Positions 10,047 through 18,527 of a DNA stretch of 64,000 nucleotides are shown one piece after another. Position 1 is the stretch's first letter, and each line of letters opens with the position of its first letter. A model generated the notes under the pieces. It saw nothing but the letters and a program-made list of their open reading frames with translations. It had not been told where the DNA came from and searched no databases. Source of the stretch: Acetobacterium woodii (GTDB lineage Bacteria; Bacillota; Clostridia; Eubacteriales; Eubacteriaceae); contig JACQZP010000013.1 of assembly GCA_016213825.1 (NCBI GenBank), positions 62,001-126,000 on the forward strand. The letters are read 5' to 3'. The position numbers were made by a program, and so were the translations under genes.

Positions 10047-10532
10047 ATGAATAGTATTGAATTTGCAATTAATATGGAGATTGATGGAGAAAAATATTAC
10101 CGGGAACAGGCCGAATTTAATAAGGATAACAGCTTAAATGCCGTGTTTTTATTGCTGGCAGAAGATGAAAATGGTCATGCCAAGTTGCTACAAAACGAGC
10201 TTAAGAAAATGACCTATGAATTATCAGATAATGAAACCCCTGCAAATGTAAACAATGTTTTTAAAGACAAGGGGGATTTTAAAAATCACTTCGAAGAAAT
10301 TCCCAATCAGTTGGATGTTTATCGGATGGCGCTCCAAATGGAAAAGGACAGCATCGCGCTTTATGAAAAACTTTTAAATGAAGCCACGGATGAACAGACA
10401 AAAAAATTATTTGGCTATCTGGTTAAGCAGGAAGAGAATCATTTCAAAATATTTGATAATCTGATCACCCTGGTTGAACGACCTGAAGAATGGGTGGAAG
10501 ACGCTGAATTTGGACCACGTGAGGAATATTAA
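10047..10532 (+). CDS. Rubrerythrin/ferritin-like diiron protein
   Basis: 161 aa of four-helix-bundle character. The diiron ligand pattern is visible as two ExxH motifs (EDENGHAKL near residue 47 and EENHFKIF near residue 133), each preceded by a glutamate helix (EIDGEKYY, EKDSIALYEK). The C-terminal rubredoxin domain of classical rubrerythrin is absent. Such proteins reduce peroxide or store iron in anaerobes. A strong palindromic terminator follows. Confidence 0.88.
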   Translation: MNSIEFAINMEIDGEKYYREQAEFNKDNSLNAVFLLLAEDENGHAKLLQNELKKMTYELSDNETPANVNNVFKDKGDFKNHFEEIPNQLDVYRMALQMEKDSIALYEKLLNEATDEQTKKLFGYLVKQEENHFKIFDNLITLVERPEEWVEDAEFGPREEY

Positions 10533-10548
10533 TTAACACCAACACATT

Positions 10549-10598
10549 AAAAAATTTTATCCTTCAATTGTAATTCAAATTGGAGGATAAAATTTTTT
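10549..10598. terminator. Terminator after the ferritin-like gene
   Basis: Arms 10549-10569 and 10578-10598 (21 bp with one G-T pair) start with A6 and end with T6, so the structure could work in either direction. The core is ATCCTTCAATT / AATTGGAGGAT. Confidence 0.85.
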
Positions 10599-10740
10599 GG
10601 TCATAGGGCTGACTTGCAGGTGACGGCGAATTACCAAAAGAATTTAATTGTGCGCTTGGTATTAGCGACATGGCCTGGCAAGACGCCGATAAAACGGTTA
10701 TTTTTGTTGGAAATACTTAAAACATTGGAGGCTGATGAAG

Positions 10741-11988
10741 ATGAAAAAAATAGCAGCAATTGTCGATCTTGGACATGTCTTTCCAGCTTTAAGATATCAG
10801 AATTTTCGTTATTTCTGGTTTGGTCAGTGCATTTCCCTGGTGGGAACATGGATGCAGGTAACAGCCCTTCAATGGTTGGTTTATACCATCACCAAATCGG
10901 CGTTGCTGCTGGGTTTTCTAGGGGTTGCCCAGTTCGGACCGATTATGATATTCTCGTTGTTTGCAGGGGTTTTTGTGGATCGACACTCGAAAAGAAATAT
11001 CTTGATCTTTACTCAAGTTGCGTCCATGATTCAGGCACTTATCTTATCCGCTTTTGTTTTAATCGGCCACGTTGTCTACTGGGAAATTCTACTCCTGGCA
11101 ATTTTTTCAGGATTTGTCAATACCCTGGATTCACCTGCCCGGCAATCATTCATCCACGATCTGGTGGATCAGAGTGACCTGGGAAGTGCCATCGGACTGA
11201 ATATGACAATTTTTAACAGTGCCCGTATTATTGGGCCAGCTTTAGCAGCAATTTTCATGGCGAAATTCGATTCCGGCTTACTATTTCTGATCAACGGACT
11301 CAGCTTTATTCCCGTTATTATTTTTTTATTTAAAATAAAGGTCAAGGGTACTGTGATAAATAAGGTACAAGTAAAAGTATTTTCGGAAATCATGGCAGGC
11401 CTTCGCTTCATCCGGCGATCACCCAAGATGTTCAGTACCATTTTATCCGTACTTGCGTTAGGGACGTTTATTATGAATTATAATGTCATCATTCCTCTCT
11501 ATTCATCAGATGTTCTTAATCAAGGCGTTAGCGGATATGGATTTCTGATGTCTGCTTTGGGGGTTGGCTCACTTTTGGGCTCGCTGCTCATTGCTTTTAG
11601 AGGAAAATCAGAAACAAAGATGGCGCGGCTATTCGCTTCGGCACTTGTTGTTTCAGCCTTATTTATCTTGCTCAATTTAATTCACGCCTATATAATGGCG
11701 ATTGTGCTGCTTATTATCATTGGTTTCCTGACGCTTGTGTTTATGTCCACCGCCAATCTGACCCTTCAGATTAATGCCAGCGATGACTACCGAGGGCGGG
11801 TTATGAGCGTTTATTCCTTTGCCTTTTTAGGAACTACGCCCATCGGAAATCTGGTAGCAGGTTTTATTACGGATCGGTTTGGTTCTGGAATGGGATTTTT
11901 GATTTGTGGTGCGATTACCGGAATGCTGATTATCGTGATTGCCATTGGATTTTATGTCAATAAACATAATGAGCCAACAATCGATTAA
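10741..11988 (+). CDS. MFS transporter, EntS/MFS_3-like exporter
   Basis: 415 aa from the chosen start. Twelve hydrophobic segments begin with the FRYFWFGQCISLVGTWMQ block typical of the MFS_3 (enterobactin exporter-like) group, and helix 2-3 carries FVDRHSKR, a form of the MFS motif A. An in-frame ATG at 10735 lies only 3 nt behind the GGAGG at 10727-10731, whereas the ATG at 10741 sits at a normal 9-nt spacing, so the second is preferred. It is probably an exporter of a small organic molecule; substrate unknown. Monocistronic. Confidence 0.88.
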   Translation: MKKIAAIVDLGHVFPALRYQNFRYFWFGQCISLVGTWMQVTALQWLVYTITKSALLLGFLGVAQFGPIMIFSLFAGVFVDRHSKRNILIFTQVASMIQALILSAFVLIGHVVYWEILLLAIFSGFVNTLDSPARQSFIHDLVDQSDLGSAIGLNMTIFNSARIIGPALAAIFMAKFDSGLLFLINGLSFIPVIIFLFKIKVKGTVINKVQVKVFSEIMAGLRFIRRSPKMFSTILSVLALGTFIMNYNVIIPLYSSDVLNQGVSGYGFLMSALGVGSLLGSLLIAFRGKSETKMARLFASALVVSALFILLNLIHAYIMAIVLLIIIGFLTLVFMSTANLTLQINASDDYRGRVMSVYSFAFLGTTPIGNLVAGFITDRFGSGMGFLICGAITGMLIIVIAIGFYVNKHNEPTID

Positions 11989-12076
11989 GAAGTCATTTTT
12001 TAACGTCATAATCGTTCAATGAATAATAGAAATTATTAGCACTTAAAAACAGTTGGATTCTGTGCAAAAAAAATCC

Positions 12077-12105
12077 GTGACAAAATAGAATTTATTTGGT
12101 ATAGT
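12077..12105 (+). promoter_or_regulatory. Promoter of the cobalamin operon
   Basis: GTGACA at 12077-12082 and TATAGT at 12100-12105 with a 17-bp spacer. It lies 36 bp ahead of the cobalamin aptamer, so the aptamer is in the 5' UTR. Confidence 0.6.
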
Positions 12106-12140
12106 AACTGAGAATTAAAAATTAAATAAAATCAATAAAA

Positions 12141-12310
12141 CAGGTGTCGGCTGTAATCAATGTATTATAAGCCGGTGAAAAGGGAAGTTGGGTGTAAATC
12201 CCACGCGGTCCCGCCGCTGTAAGAGAAGAGTTCCTCCAGGAATGCCACCATTTAATTGGGAAGGCAGGAGGTAATGTTGACGCTTGAGCCAGAAGACCTG
12301 CCTGCTTTAA
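12141..12310 (+). ncRNA. Cobalamin (B12) riboswitch
   Basis: Conserved elements appear in the right order: GGTGAAAAGGGAAGTTGGGT at 12163-12183, the CCCGCCGCTGTAA core near 12210-12223, GCCACC at 12244, and the B12-box form GAGCCAGAAGACCTGCC at 12285-12302. It is expected to bind a cobalamin and lower expression of the cbiJQOMN operon downstream. A terminator hairpin at 12366-12405 follows and is the likely expression platform. Confidence 0.95.
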
Positions 12311-12365
12311 TAACTCAAACTCTACGAGAGATAGAGGAGGTTTATTTTTGCGGGCTTTTTTTGCG

Positions 12366-12405
12366 ACCTCACTGTCTTTTTTAAAGAGAGAGTGAGGTTT
12401 TTTTT
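12366..12405 (+). terminator. Riboswitch-associated terminator
   Basis: The stem ACCTCACT (12366-12373) pairs with AGTGAGGT (12391-12398), with partial pairing inside, and T8 follows at 12398-12405. It lies between the aptamer and cbiJ and would stop transcription when cobalamin is bound. Confidence 0.8.
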
Positions 12406-12437
12406 GTGCAAAAAATATGTGATCGAATGATGGAGGG

Positions 12438-13217
12438 ATGATGTCAAAAGTATTGGTGATAGCCGGGACAACAGATGCAAAAGCAGTGATTAAAAAACTA
12501 TTGGAGATGAACCATGACACGGCGGTAACCGTTACGACCCGAATGGGATGCGGGATGCTGGAGGAGTTTGAAAATCTGGATATTTATCAAGGAAAGCTGA
12601 ATAAGGATCATATAACTCAGTTAATCAGAACGCTTAATCCGGCCTGTTTAATTGATGCTTCCAATCCATTTTCGTCAGAAGTAACCCGAAATGCAATAAA
12701 TGTCTGCAAATGCGAAGCGCTTCCTTATCTTCGTTTTGAACGGGAGCGGGTGAGTTACGAAGATGATCCGGAGATTAACAGTGTCAAGAATTATGGCGAG
12801 GCGTGCGATCAGCTGATCACTTGTGAAGGTAATATTCTGCTCACCCTGGGAAGCAATAAAATTGAAACTTTCACAAAAATACCCGACTTTCAGGAACGCG
12901 TTTATTTGAGAGTCCTGCCGGATTGGAAGGTTCTATGTAAATGCGAAAAGCTGGGCTTTAATCCGAAGAATATCATCGCCATCAAGGGTCCTTATAACGA
13001 AGCCCTAAACATTGAATTGTTCAAATATTGTAATGCATCGGTATTGGTAACAAAGGAAAGCGGCAACATGGGTGGGGTGGTGGACAAGATTAAGGCTGCA
13101 AAAAAGCTGGGTATGAAGATCATCCTTGTCGATCGGATCGAAGCGTGCTGTAGTAACAAGTTTAATTCGATTGAAGAGCTGCTAAAATGCGTCGATCGGA
13201 TTGATGCCAATCATTGA
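12438..13217 (+). CDS. cbiJ: Precorrin-6A/cobalt-precorrin-6A reductase
   Basis: 259 aa, normal for CbiJ/CobK. The N-terminal nucleotide-binding segment VLVIAGTTDAKA, the LIDASNPFSSEVTRNA block and the C-terminal LVTKESGNMGGVVDKI block match the family. The enzyme reduces (cobalt-)precorrin-6A with a pyridine nucleotide in anaerobic corrin ring synthesis. It is the only corrin-ring enzyme in this operon, so the remaining cbi genes must lie elsewhere. Start ATG at 12438 or 12441 (ATGATG) after GGAGGG. Confidence 0.9.
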   Translation: MMSKVLVIAGTTDAKAVIKKLLEMNHDTAVTVTTRMGCGMLEEFENLDIYQGKLNKDHITQLIRTLNPACLIDASNPFSSEVTRNAINVCKCEALPYLRFERERVSYEDDPEINSVKNYGEACDQLITCEGNILLTLGSNKIETFTKIPDFQERVYLRVLPDWKVLCKCEKLGFNPKNIIAIKGPYNEALNIELFKYCNASVLVTKESGNMGGVVDKIKAAKKLGMKIILVDRIEACCSNKFNSIEELLKCVDRIDANH

Positions 13218-13265
13218 CCGGCAATTGACAAAAGCAAAACAAATCTTGAAAGGGTTGGGTTACAG

Positions 13266-14159
13266 ATGGAAAATAGTTTAGCTAAATGGATCAGCTTCTT
13301 TCGAGCTGGTAATAAAGGTGAAGATCAGAAGACCCATCGTCAAGAGAAACATCATCACCGAATCGGACATAAACATGGGGAGGGTTCGGCGATTGATTTT
13401 TATGCCTATGCATCAAAAATCAGACACTGGAACCCGACCTTTAAAGTGATTTTTTCATTGATAACGCTGCTGCTCGTTATTCTGCTAAATAATCCCTTGG
13501 TATCCCTTGTGGTGATAATAAGTATGGCTTATTTGACTGTTATCAAAGGCGGGCTACCCTTGGGAGCTTATATTTCGGTGCTAATGATTCCGATCACCTT
13601 TATCATTTTGGGAACCATTGCTATCGGCATTGATTTTTCCAGCCTGCCAATGGGGCAATTTAATCTGTTTATTGGTTTTGGATATGTGTTCACATCGGCT
13701 GACAAACTCCAGGAAATGGCATTTCTGATGCTGAAGGTTTTTGGCGCCATCAGTGCCATGATCATGATGACCTTATCAACACCGTCTTCTGAAATCATCG
13801 GGGTGCTCCGAAAAGCCCATGTACCCAAGCTGATCATTGAACTGATGAACCTGATTTACCGTTATATTTTTATCTTGCTGGATGTTTTTAACAACATGCG
13901 AAATTCGGCCGATTCCCGGCAGGGCTACGGCGATTTTAAAACATCCTGCTATACCTTTGGCAGTGTAGCCAGCAACATGTTGGTAGTTTCGTTAAAAAAG
14001 GCCAACGCCTACTATACTGCTATGGAAGCTAGAGGGTATGAAGGCGATCTTATTTTTCTGGAGGAAGAAAAAAAGATGGCGGTGAGTCATCTGATCATTG
14101 GTGCCGCCTTTATAATTTTTCTGATTTTGCTTAGGATTATGACACCCTGGGAGGGATAA
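13266..14159 (+). CDS. cbiQ: Cobalt ECF transporter membrane (T) component CbiQ
   Basis: 297 aa with six hydrophobic segments and the conserved arginine-containing coupling motifs (NSADSRQGYGD and AMEARGYEGD) that contact CbiO. Unusual is a hydrophilic N-terminal extension of about 45 residues with a histidine-rich stretch (KHHHRIGHKH, residues about 28-38), which could bind Co2+ or Ni2+ at the membrane face. It sits in the order cbiJ-Q-O-M-N under the B12 riboswitch. Confidence 0.92.
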   Translation: MENSLAKWISFFRAGNKGEDQKTHRQEKHHHRIGHKHGEGSAIDFYAYASKIRHWNPTFKVIFSLITLLLVILLNNPLVSLVVIISMAYLTVIKGGLPLGAYISVLMIPITFIILGTIAIGIDFSSLPMGQFNLFIGFGYVFTSADKLQEMAFLMLKVFGAISAMIMMTLSTPSSEIIGVLRKAHVPKLIIELMNLIYRYIFILLDVFNNMRNSADSRQGYGDFKTSCYTFGSVASNMLVVSLKKANAYYTAMEARGYEGDLIFLEEEKKMAVSHLIIGAAFIIFLILLRIMTPWEG

Positions 14160-14162
14160 ATA

Positions 14163-15014
14163 ATGAGAGAACCAATACTTAAGTTCAGCAATCTTTATTA
14201 TCGTTATGGAAACGGTAACCCAGCATTGGATGGCATCAGTGTGGATATTTATCAAGGTGAAAAAATTGCTGTGATCGGATCCAATGGCTCCGGCAAGTCG
14301 ACCTTTTTTCTCAATGCCAATGGCGTACTCAAGGCTGATCATGGTGAAATCAGTTATCAGGGGACCATCATCAATAAAAAGAATGTTAGAGAACTACGAA
14401 AAAATATCGGCATTGTTTTTCAGGATGCCGACAATCAGATTATTGCGTCGACGGTAATGGCTGAGGTTGGTTTTGGACCGATGAATTTAAAATTGCCAAA
14501 AGCAGAAGTCATCCAGCGGGTTGACGAGGCCCTGACCTATATGAATATTCTGGATTTTAAGGATCGGCCGCCCCATTATTTAAGCGGCGGCGAAAAAAAA
14601 CGGGTGACCATCGCCGATGTTATTGCGATGAAATCGGAGGTGATTATTTTCGACGAACCCACGGCGGCCCTGGATCCTCTCAATGCCCAGATGTTGGAAG
14701 AGGTTCTGGGGAAGCTGGGCGCAGAAGGTAAAACCATGTTGATTTCCACCCATGACGTGGATTTTGCCTACCGCTGGGCAGAACGGGCGATGGTCTTTAA
14801 TCAGGGTAAGATCATTGCCGACGGCACGCCGTTGGAGATTTTTCAAAATCGGGAGATTCTGGAGCAGGCAAATTTGAAACGGCCAGTGATGTTGGATGTT
14901 TATGAGATGCTGATTGAAAAAGAAATGGTGGAAAACACGAATGCTTATCCCACAACACCCCAGGCCTTAAGAGATTTACTTGTGAACACCGCTTTATCGG
15001 CAGGCAAAGCGTAA
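14163..15014 (+). CDS. cbiO: Cobalt ECF transporter ATPase CbiO
   Basis: 283 aa. Walker A GSNGSGKST, Q-loop IVFQDADNQ, signature LSGGEKKRV, Walker B VIIFDEPTAALD, and switch histidine ISTHDVDF. The Q-loop DADNQI form is typical of ECF-type ATPases. It begins 3 bp after cbiQ. It powers Co2+ uptake with CbiQ, CbiM and CbiN. Confidence 0.95.
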   Translation: MREPILKFSNLYYRYGNGNPALDGISVDIYQGEKIAVIGSNGSGKSTFFLNANGVLKADHGEISYQGTIINKKNVRELRKNIGIVFQDADNQIIASTVMAEVGFGPMNLKLPKAEVIQRVDEALTYMNILDFKDRPPHYLSGGEKKRVTIADVIAMKSEVIIFDEPTAALDPLNAQMLEEVLGKLGAEGKTMLISTHDVDFAYRWAERAMVFNQGKIIADGTPLEIFQNREILEQANLKRPVMLDVYEMLIEKEMVENTNAYPTTPQALRDLLVNTALSAGKA

Positions 15015-15073
15015 CATCGTTTTGCAAACGCCTTTATCATAGATAAATTATTTATAACAAGAGGAGAATAGGT

Positions 15074-15838
15074 ATGAACAAAAGTATGAACATCAGAGAA
15101 AAAAGATTTGTCGCCATTGCTGCCGCTATTGCGTTGGTATTTGGGCTAACCCCGGTGGCTAACGCGATGCACATTATGGAAGGTTATCTGCCAGCCGGTT
15201 TCTGCATTGCCTGGGGCGCGATTTGTATCCCGTTTTTAATCGCTGGTTATATGTCCATTAGAAAAACACTCAAGGAGAATCCGAAAACCATTACCTTGCT
15301 GGCAATGGCCGGTGCTTATGTATTCGTCTTATCATCTTTAAAAATACCATCCGTCACTGGCAGTTGTTCGCATATGACCGGGACTGGGCTGGGGGCCATT
15401 CTTTTTGGACCAACGGCAGTCAGTATTTTGGGAATCATTGTACTGATTTTCCAGGCAATTCTGCTAGCTCACGGTGGACTGACTACCTTGGGGGCTAATA
15501 CTTTTTCGATGGCAATTGCTGGTCCATTTGTAACCTATGGCATCTTTGTTTTGTGTAAAAAGATAAAAGTTAATAAACATCTGGGCGTTTTTCTTGCAGC
15601 TGCCATCGGTGATTTATTCACCTATTGTGTCACTGCTTTTCAGCTGGCAATGGCTTATCCGTCTGAAAGTGGTGGGGTTGGCGTTTCGGTGGTAAAATTT
15701 CTGCTGGTGTTTGCGCCAACACAATTGCCATTGGCTATTATCGAAGGGATTTTGACCGTTGTGATCATTATTGGTCTTGAAACCTATGCATCATCAGAAC
15801 TTGCAGAGCTTGGATATTTAGCGGGAGGTGTAAAATAA
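15074..15838 (+). CDS. cbiM: Cobalt ECF transporter substrate-capture protein CbiM
   Basis: 254 aa. An N-terminal signal peptide ends at ...TPVANA, and the mature protein would begin M32-H33 (MHIMEGYLP). This fits the known CbiM/NikM mechanism in which the mature N-terminal Met-His loop coordinates the metal. The GSCSHMTGTGLGAILFGP block is also present. Cobalt rather than nickel is favoured by the riboswitch and by CbiN downstream. Its stop overlaps the cbiN start. Confidence 0.95.
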   Translation: MNKSMNIREKRFVAIAAAIALVFGLTPVANAMHIMEGYLPAGFCIAWGAICIPFLIAGYMSIRKTLKENPKTITLLAMAGAYVFVLSSLKIPSVTGSCSHMTGTGLGAILFGPTAVSILGIIVLIFQAILLAHGGLTTLGANTFSMAIAGPFVTYGIFVLCKKIKVNKHLGVFLAAAIGDLFTYCVTAFQLAMAYPSESGGVGVSVVKFLLVFAPTQLPLAIIEGILTVVIIIGLETYASSELAELGYLAGGVK

Positions 15839-16161
15839 TGTCAAAAACAAAGAAAACAGTGATCGGTCTTTTATTGGTGGTTGTGTTAATTGCGGTTGTT
15901 CCATTATTTGTGCTAAAAGGCGCTGAATTTGGTGGTTCAGACGATGCTGGAAGCGTGGCCATTTCGGAGATTACCGGTTCTGAGTATGAGCCCTGGTTTA
16001 CGCCAATTATGGAAACAGCCATTGGCGGCGAACTGCCAGGTGAAATTGAAAGCCTGCTCTTTTGTGTACAGACCGGGATCGGCGTGGGTATCATTGCCTT
16101 TGTCATGGGCCGGTTCGTGGAACGCAAGAAAAAAGAAGACCGTTTGGATAATGCCAAATAA
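15838..16161 (+). CDS. cbiN: Cobalt transporter accessory protein CbiN
   Basis: 107 aa with one hydrophobic helix at each end and an extracytoplasmic loop holding the conserved SEYEPWF motif. This is the CbiN layout. It is required with CbiM for Co2+ uptake. Its start overlaps the stop of cbiM by one base. Confidence 0.93.
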   Translation: MSKTKKTVIGLLLVVVLIAVVPLFVLKGAEFGGSDDAGSVAISEITGSEYEPWFTPIMETAIGGELPGEIESLLFCVQTGIGVGIIAFVMGRFVERKKKEDRLDNAK

Positions 16162-16215
16162 TTTGGGGTAATAAATTAATAATAAATTGATTATAAAAAA
16201 TAGGATGTGATAAGA

Positions 16216-17259
16216 ATGAAGAATTACTCCGTTTTGTATGCACTCCTGGCGGCGATGCTGTTTGGGTTTAATGCGCCATTCTCCAAGCTGTTGATCAATG
16301 AACTAAACCCGCTTTTTTTAGCTGCATTACTGTATCTTGGAGCAGGAATCGGGATGACGCTGCTGACTTTTTTTAATAAAAGTCGCAAAATCGAAGCAAA
16401 AGAAGCCAGACTGACAAAAAAAGAGACGCCCTATATCATTCTAATGATTTTGTTGGATATTGCTGCGCCGATTTTTTTGCTGTTCGGCATCAGCATGTCC
16501 AATTCCAGTACGGCAGCATTGTTGGGAACCTTCGAAATCGCAGCGACTTCCATTATTGCCATGATCATTTTTAAAGAGGCCATCGGAAAACGGCTTTGGA
16601 TTGCCATTGGTTTTATTTCTTTGGCAAGCATTTTGCTAACCGTTACCGATGCGGCGACCATCAGTTTATCCATCGGGTCAGTTTTAATTATACTTTCCTG
16701 TTTGTGCTGGGGATTAGAAAATAATTGTACGCGAAAGATCTCGCTGAAAGATCCACTCCAGATTGTGATTCTAAAAGGTTTCGGTTCGGGAATGGGTGCA
16801 TTACTGATTGCGTCTATCTGGGGCGAGCTGTCAGGATCACTGTTGTCGATTATTTCGGCGCTGGCTCTGGGTTTTGCTGCCTATGGGCTCAGTATTTACT
16901 TCTATGTAAAAGCACAGCGGGGGTTAGGGGCGGCCCGAACCAGTGCCTATTATGCAGCTGCACCTTTTATCGGTGTGCTGATTTCCTGGCTGGTTTTGAA
17001 AGAACCAATTACGATTTCCTTTCTTATTGCTTTGGGAATTATGGTGCTGGGGAGTTGGCTGGCCTTATCTGAAAACCATGAACATGCCCATATCCATCGT
17101 GATGAAACCCATGAGCACAAACACACGCATGAAGATGATCATCATAAGCACGAAGATCATTCTTTGATTATCAGTGAACATTGTCATGCCCATACCCACC
17201 AGCGTATGAAGCATAAACATGGACACCTTCCGGATAGTCATCATCATCATGTGCATTAA
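16216..17259 (+). CDS. EamA/DMT-family transporter with histidine-rich C-terminal tail
   Basis: 347 aa from the ATG at 16216 (RBS AGGA at 16202; an in-frame GTG at 16207 is too close to it). About ten transmembrane helices in two EamA repeats fill residues 1-290. The last 60 or so residues hold about two dozen histidines in HxH and HHHH runs plus one cysteine. It starts 54 bp after cbiN with no terminator between, so it probably belongs to the B12-riboswitch operon. A transition-metal role (Co2+/Ni2+ export, or sensing by the tail) is inferred from tail and context; most EamA proteins move organic metabolites. Confidence 0.85.
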   Translation: MKNYSVLYALLAAMLFGFNAPFSKLLINELNPLFLAALLYLGAGIGMTLLTFFNKSRKIEAKEARLTKKETPYIILMILLDIAAPIFLLFGISMSNSSTAALLGTFEIAATSIIAMIIFKEAIGKRLWIAIGFISLASILLTVTDAATISLSIGSVLIILSCLCWGLENNCTRKISLKDPLQIVILKGFGSGMGALLIASIWGELSGSLLSIISALALGFAAYGLSIYFYVKAQRGLGAARTSAYYAAAPFIGVLISWLVLKEPITISFLIALGIMVLGSWLALSENHEHAHIHRDETHEHKHTHEDDHHKHEDHSLIISEHCHAHTHQRMKHKHGHLPDSHHHHVH

Positions 17260-17468
17260 ATGATTTGGAGCCATTGGTATCAAATTGAAGAGGCTAAATT
17301 GTATCATAATGTTGATCAAATAAAGTTCTGCTGTCAGCAGAAGGTATCAATGAGACCAATTATTGCGGAATACGCCAAAACCAATGTGAATGGGCTTGTA
17401 ACAACCAGCTTATACTGTGCAAAACTCATCGATATTGGAGTTAGAATTGAAAAATTGCGATGTTTTTA

Positions 17469-17507
17469 AGATACAAGGATGCTTTGTTGATGCTTGTATC
17501 TTTTTTT
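17469..17507 (+). terminator. Terminator closing the cobalt operon
   Basis: AGATACAAG (17469-17477) pairs with CTTGTATCT (17493-17501), followed by a T run to 17507. The 209 bp between the EamA gene and this hairpin hold no gene I can support. Confidence 0.8.
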
Positions 17508-17538
17508 ATTGAAATATAATGAATTGTGAACGAAGTAG

Positions 17539-17595
17539 TTGTTTTGGCAGAAATTTGCGTTATAATACATTTAGATGCAAATGCAAATCATTTTC
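17539..17595 (+). promoter_or_regulatory. Promoter and candidate Zur box of znuACB
   Basis: TTGTTT (17539-17544), 16-bp spacer, TATAAT (17561-17566). Just downstream, around the likely start site, AAATGCAAATCATTT (about 17579-17593) has five matching base pairs at each end and resembles Fur/Zur-type operators. A Fur-family gene ends this operon. The box is a candidate only. Confidence 0.6.
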
Positions 17596-17612
17596 GTTTG
17601 GAGGAAAAGTGC

Positions 17613-18527
17613 GTGTTTACAAAAAAGATCCGATTTATTATTGGCTTAATGGTTTTTGTTTTGGTTTTAGGTGGTTGTGCATCAAACAAGGAAACAAGTG
17701 CTGGGACTGCCGAAAAAAAAGAGGGAATAACCATCGTAACTTCTTTTTATCCCATGTATGTGTCAACCCTCAATGTTACGAGAGACATTCCCAATGTGAA
17801 CGTCATTAATATGACAAAACCGCAAACCGGCTGCCTCCATGATTACCAGCTGACTCCCGAGGATTTGATCACCATCGAAGGGGCCGACGCTTTTGTTGTT
17901 AATGGCGCCGGAATGGAGTCGTTTCTGGATGATGTATTAAAACAACAACAAGATCTTAAAATTGTTGAAGCCAGTAAGGGCATTGAGTTGATAAAAGATG
18001 AATCAGGAGAAGAGAACCCCCATGTCTGGGTAAGTATCACTAATTCAATCACTCAGGTCAGAAATATTGCTGAACAATTATCGCTGATCGATCCGGAAAA
18101 TGCCGAAAAATATAACAGTAATGCAGACGCTTATATTGCCAAATTGGAAGCGTTGAAAGAAAAAATGCATGCCTCGTTAGATTCAATCAGTAATCGCGAT
18201 ATTATCACCTTTCATGAAGCGTTCCCATATTTTGCCAAAGAATTTAATCTCAATATTGTTGATGTCATCGAGCGGGAACCGGGAACTGCTCCGACCCCAA
18301 AAGAACTTGAGGAGACCATCAATATAATCAAGGCATCAAAGGTTAAGGCACTTTTTGCCGAACCGCAATACGAAGCAGCAGCGGCGGAGACCATTGCAAA
18401 TGAAACTGGCGCAAAAATTTATTCGCTTGATCCCGGAGTTACCGGAGAAGCGGATGAAACGGCTTATGATGATTACCTGAACGTCATGGAAGCTAATTTA
18501 AAATCATTGGAAGAGGCATTAAAATAG
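17613..18527 (+). CDS. znuA: Zinc ABC transporter substrate-binding lipoprotein
   Basis: 304 aa starting at a GTG (17613) with GGAGG 8 nt upstream. The longer frame from 17526 has no RBS and would bury the signal peptide. The signal peptide ends in the lipobox VLGGC, so the protein is membrane anchored. Family blocks: SFYPMY near the N-terminus, a central CLHDYQLTPED metal-ligand histidine, NPHVWVS, and TFHEAFPYFA. The long His/Asp loop of many ZnuA proteins is replaced by a short stretch. Zinc is likely; manganese is possible. Confidence 0.9.
   Translation: MFTKKIRFIIGLMVFVLVLGGCASNKETSAGTAEKKEGITIVTSFYPMYVSTLNVTRDIPNVNVINMTKPQTGCLHDYQLTPEDLITIEGADAFVVNGAGMESFLDDVLKQQQDLKIVEASKGIELIKDESGEENPHVWVSITNSITQVRNIAEQLSLIDPENAEKYNSNADAYIAKLEALKEKMHASLDSISNRDIITFHEAFPYFAKEFNLNIVDVIEREPGTAPTPKELEETINIIKASKVKALFAEPQYEAAAAETIANETGAKIYSLDPGVTGEADETAYDDYLNVMEANLKSLEEALK

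Noticed and set aside
10614-11177. 187-codon frame overlapping the MFS gene in another frame
   Set aside because: The MFS frame has an RBS, helices and family motifs; the other is a shadow.
17260-17469. 69-codon frame after the EamA gene
   Set aside because: Starts one base after a stop with no RBS, no recognisable sequence, and lies before the operon terminator.
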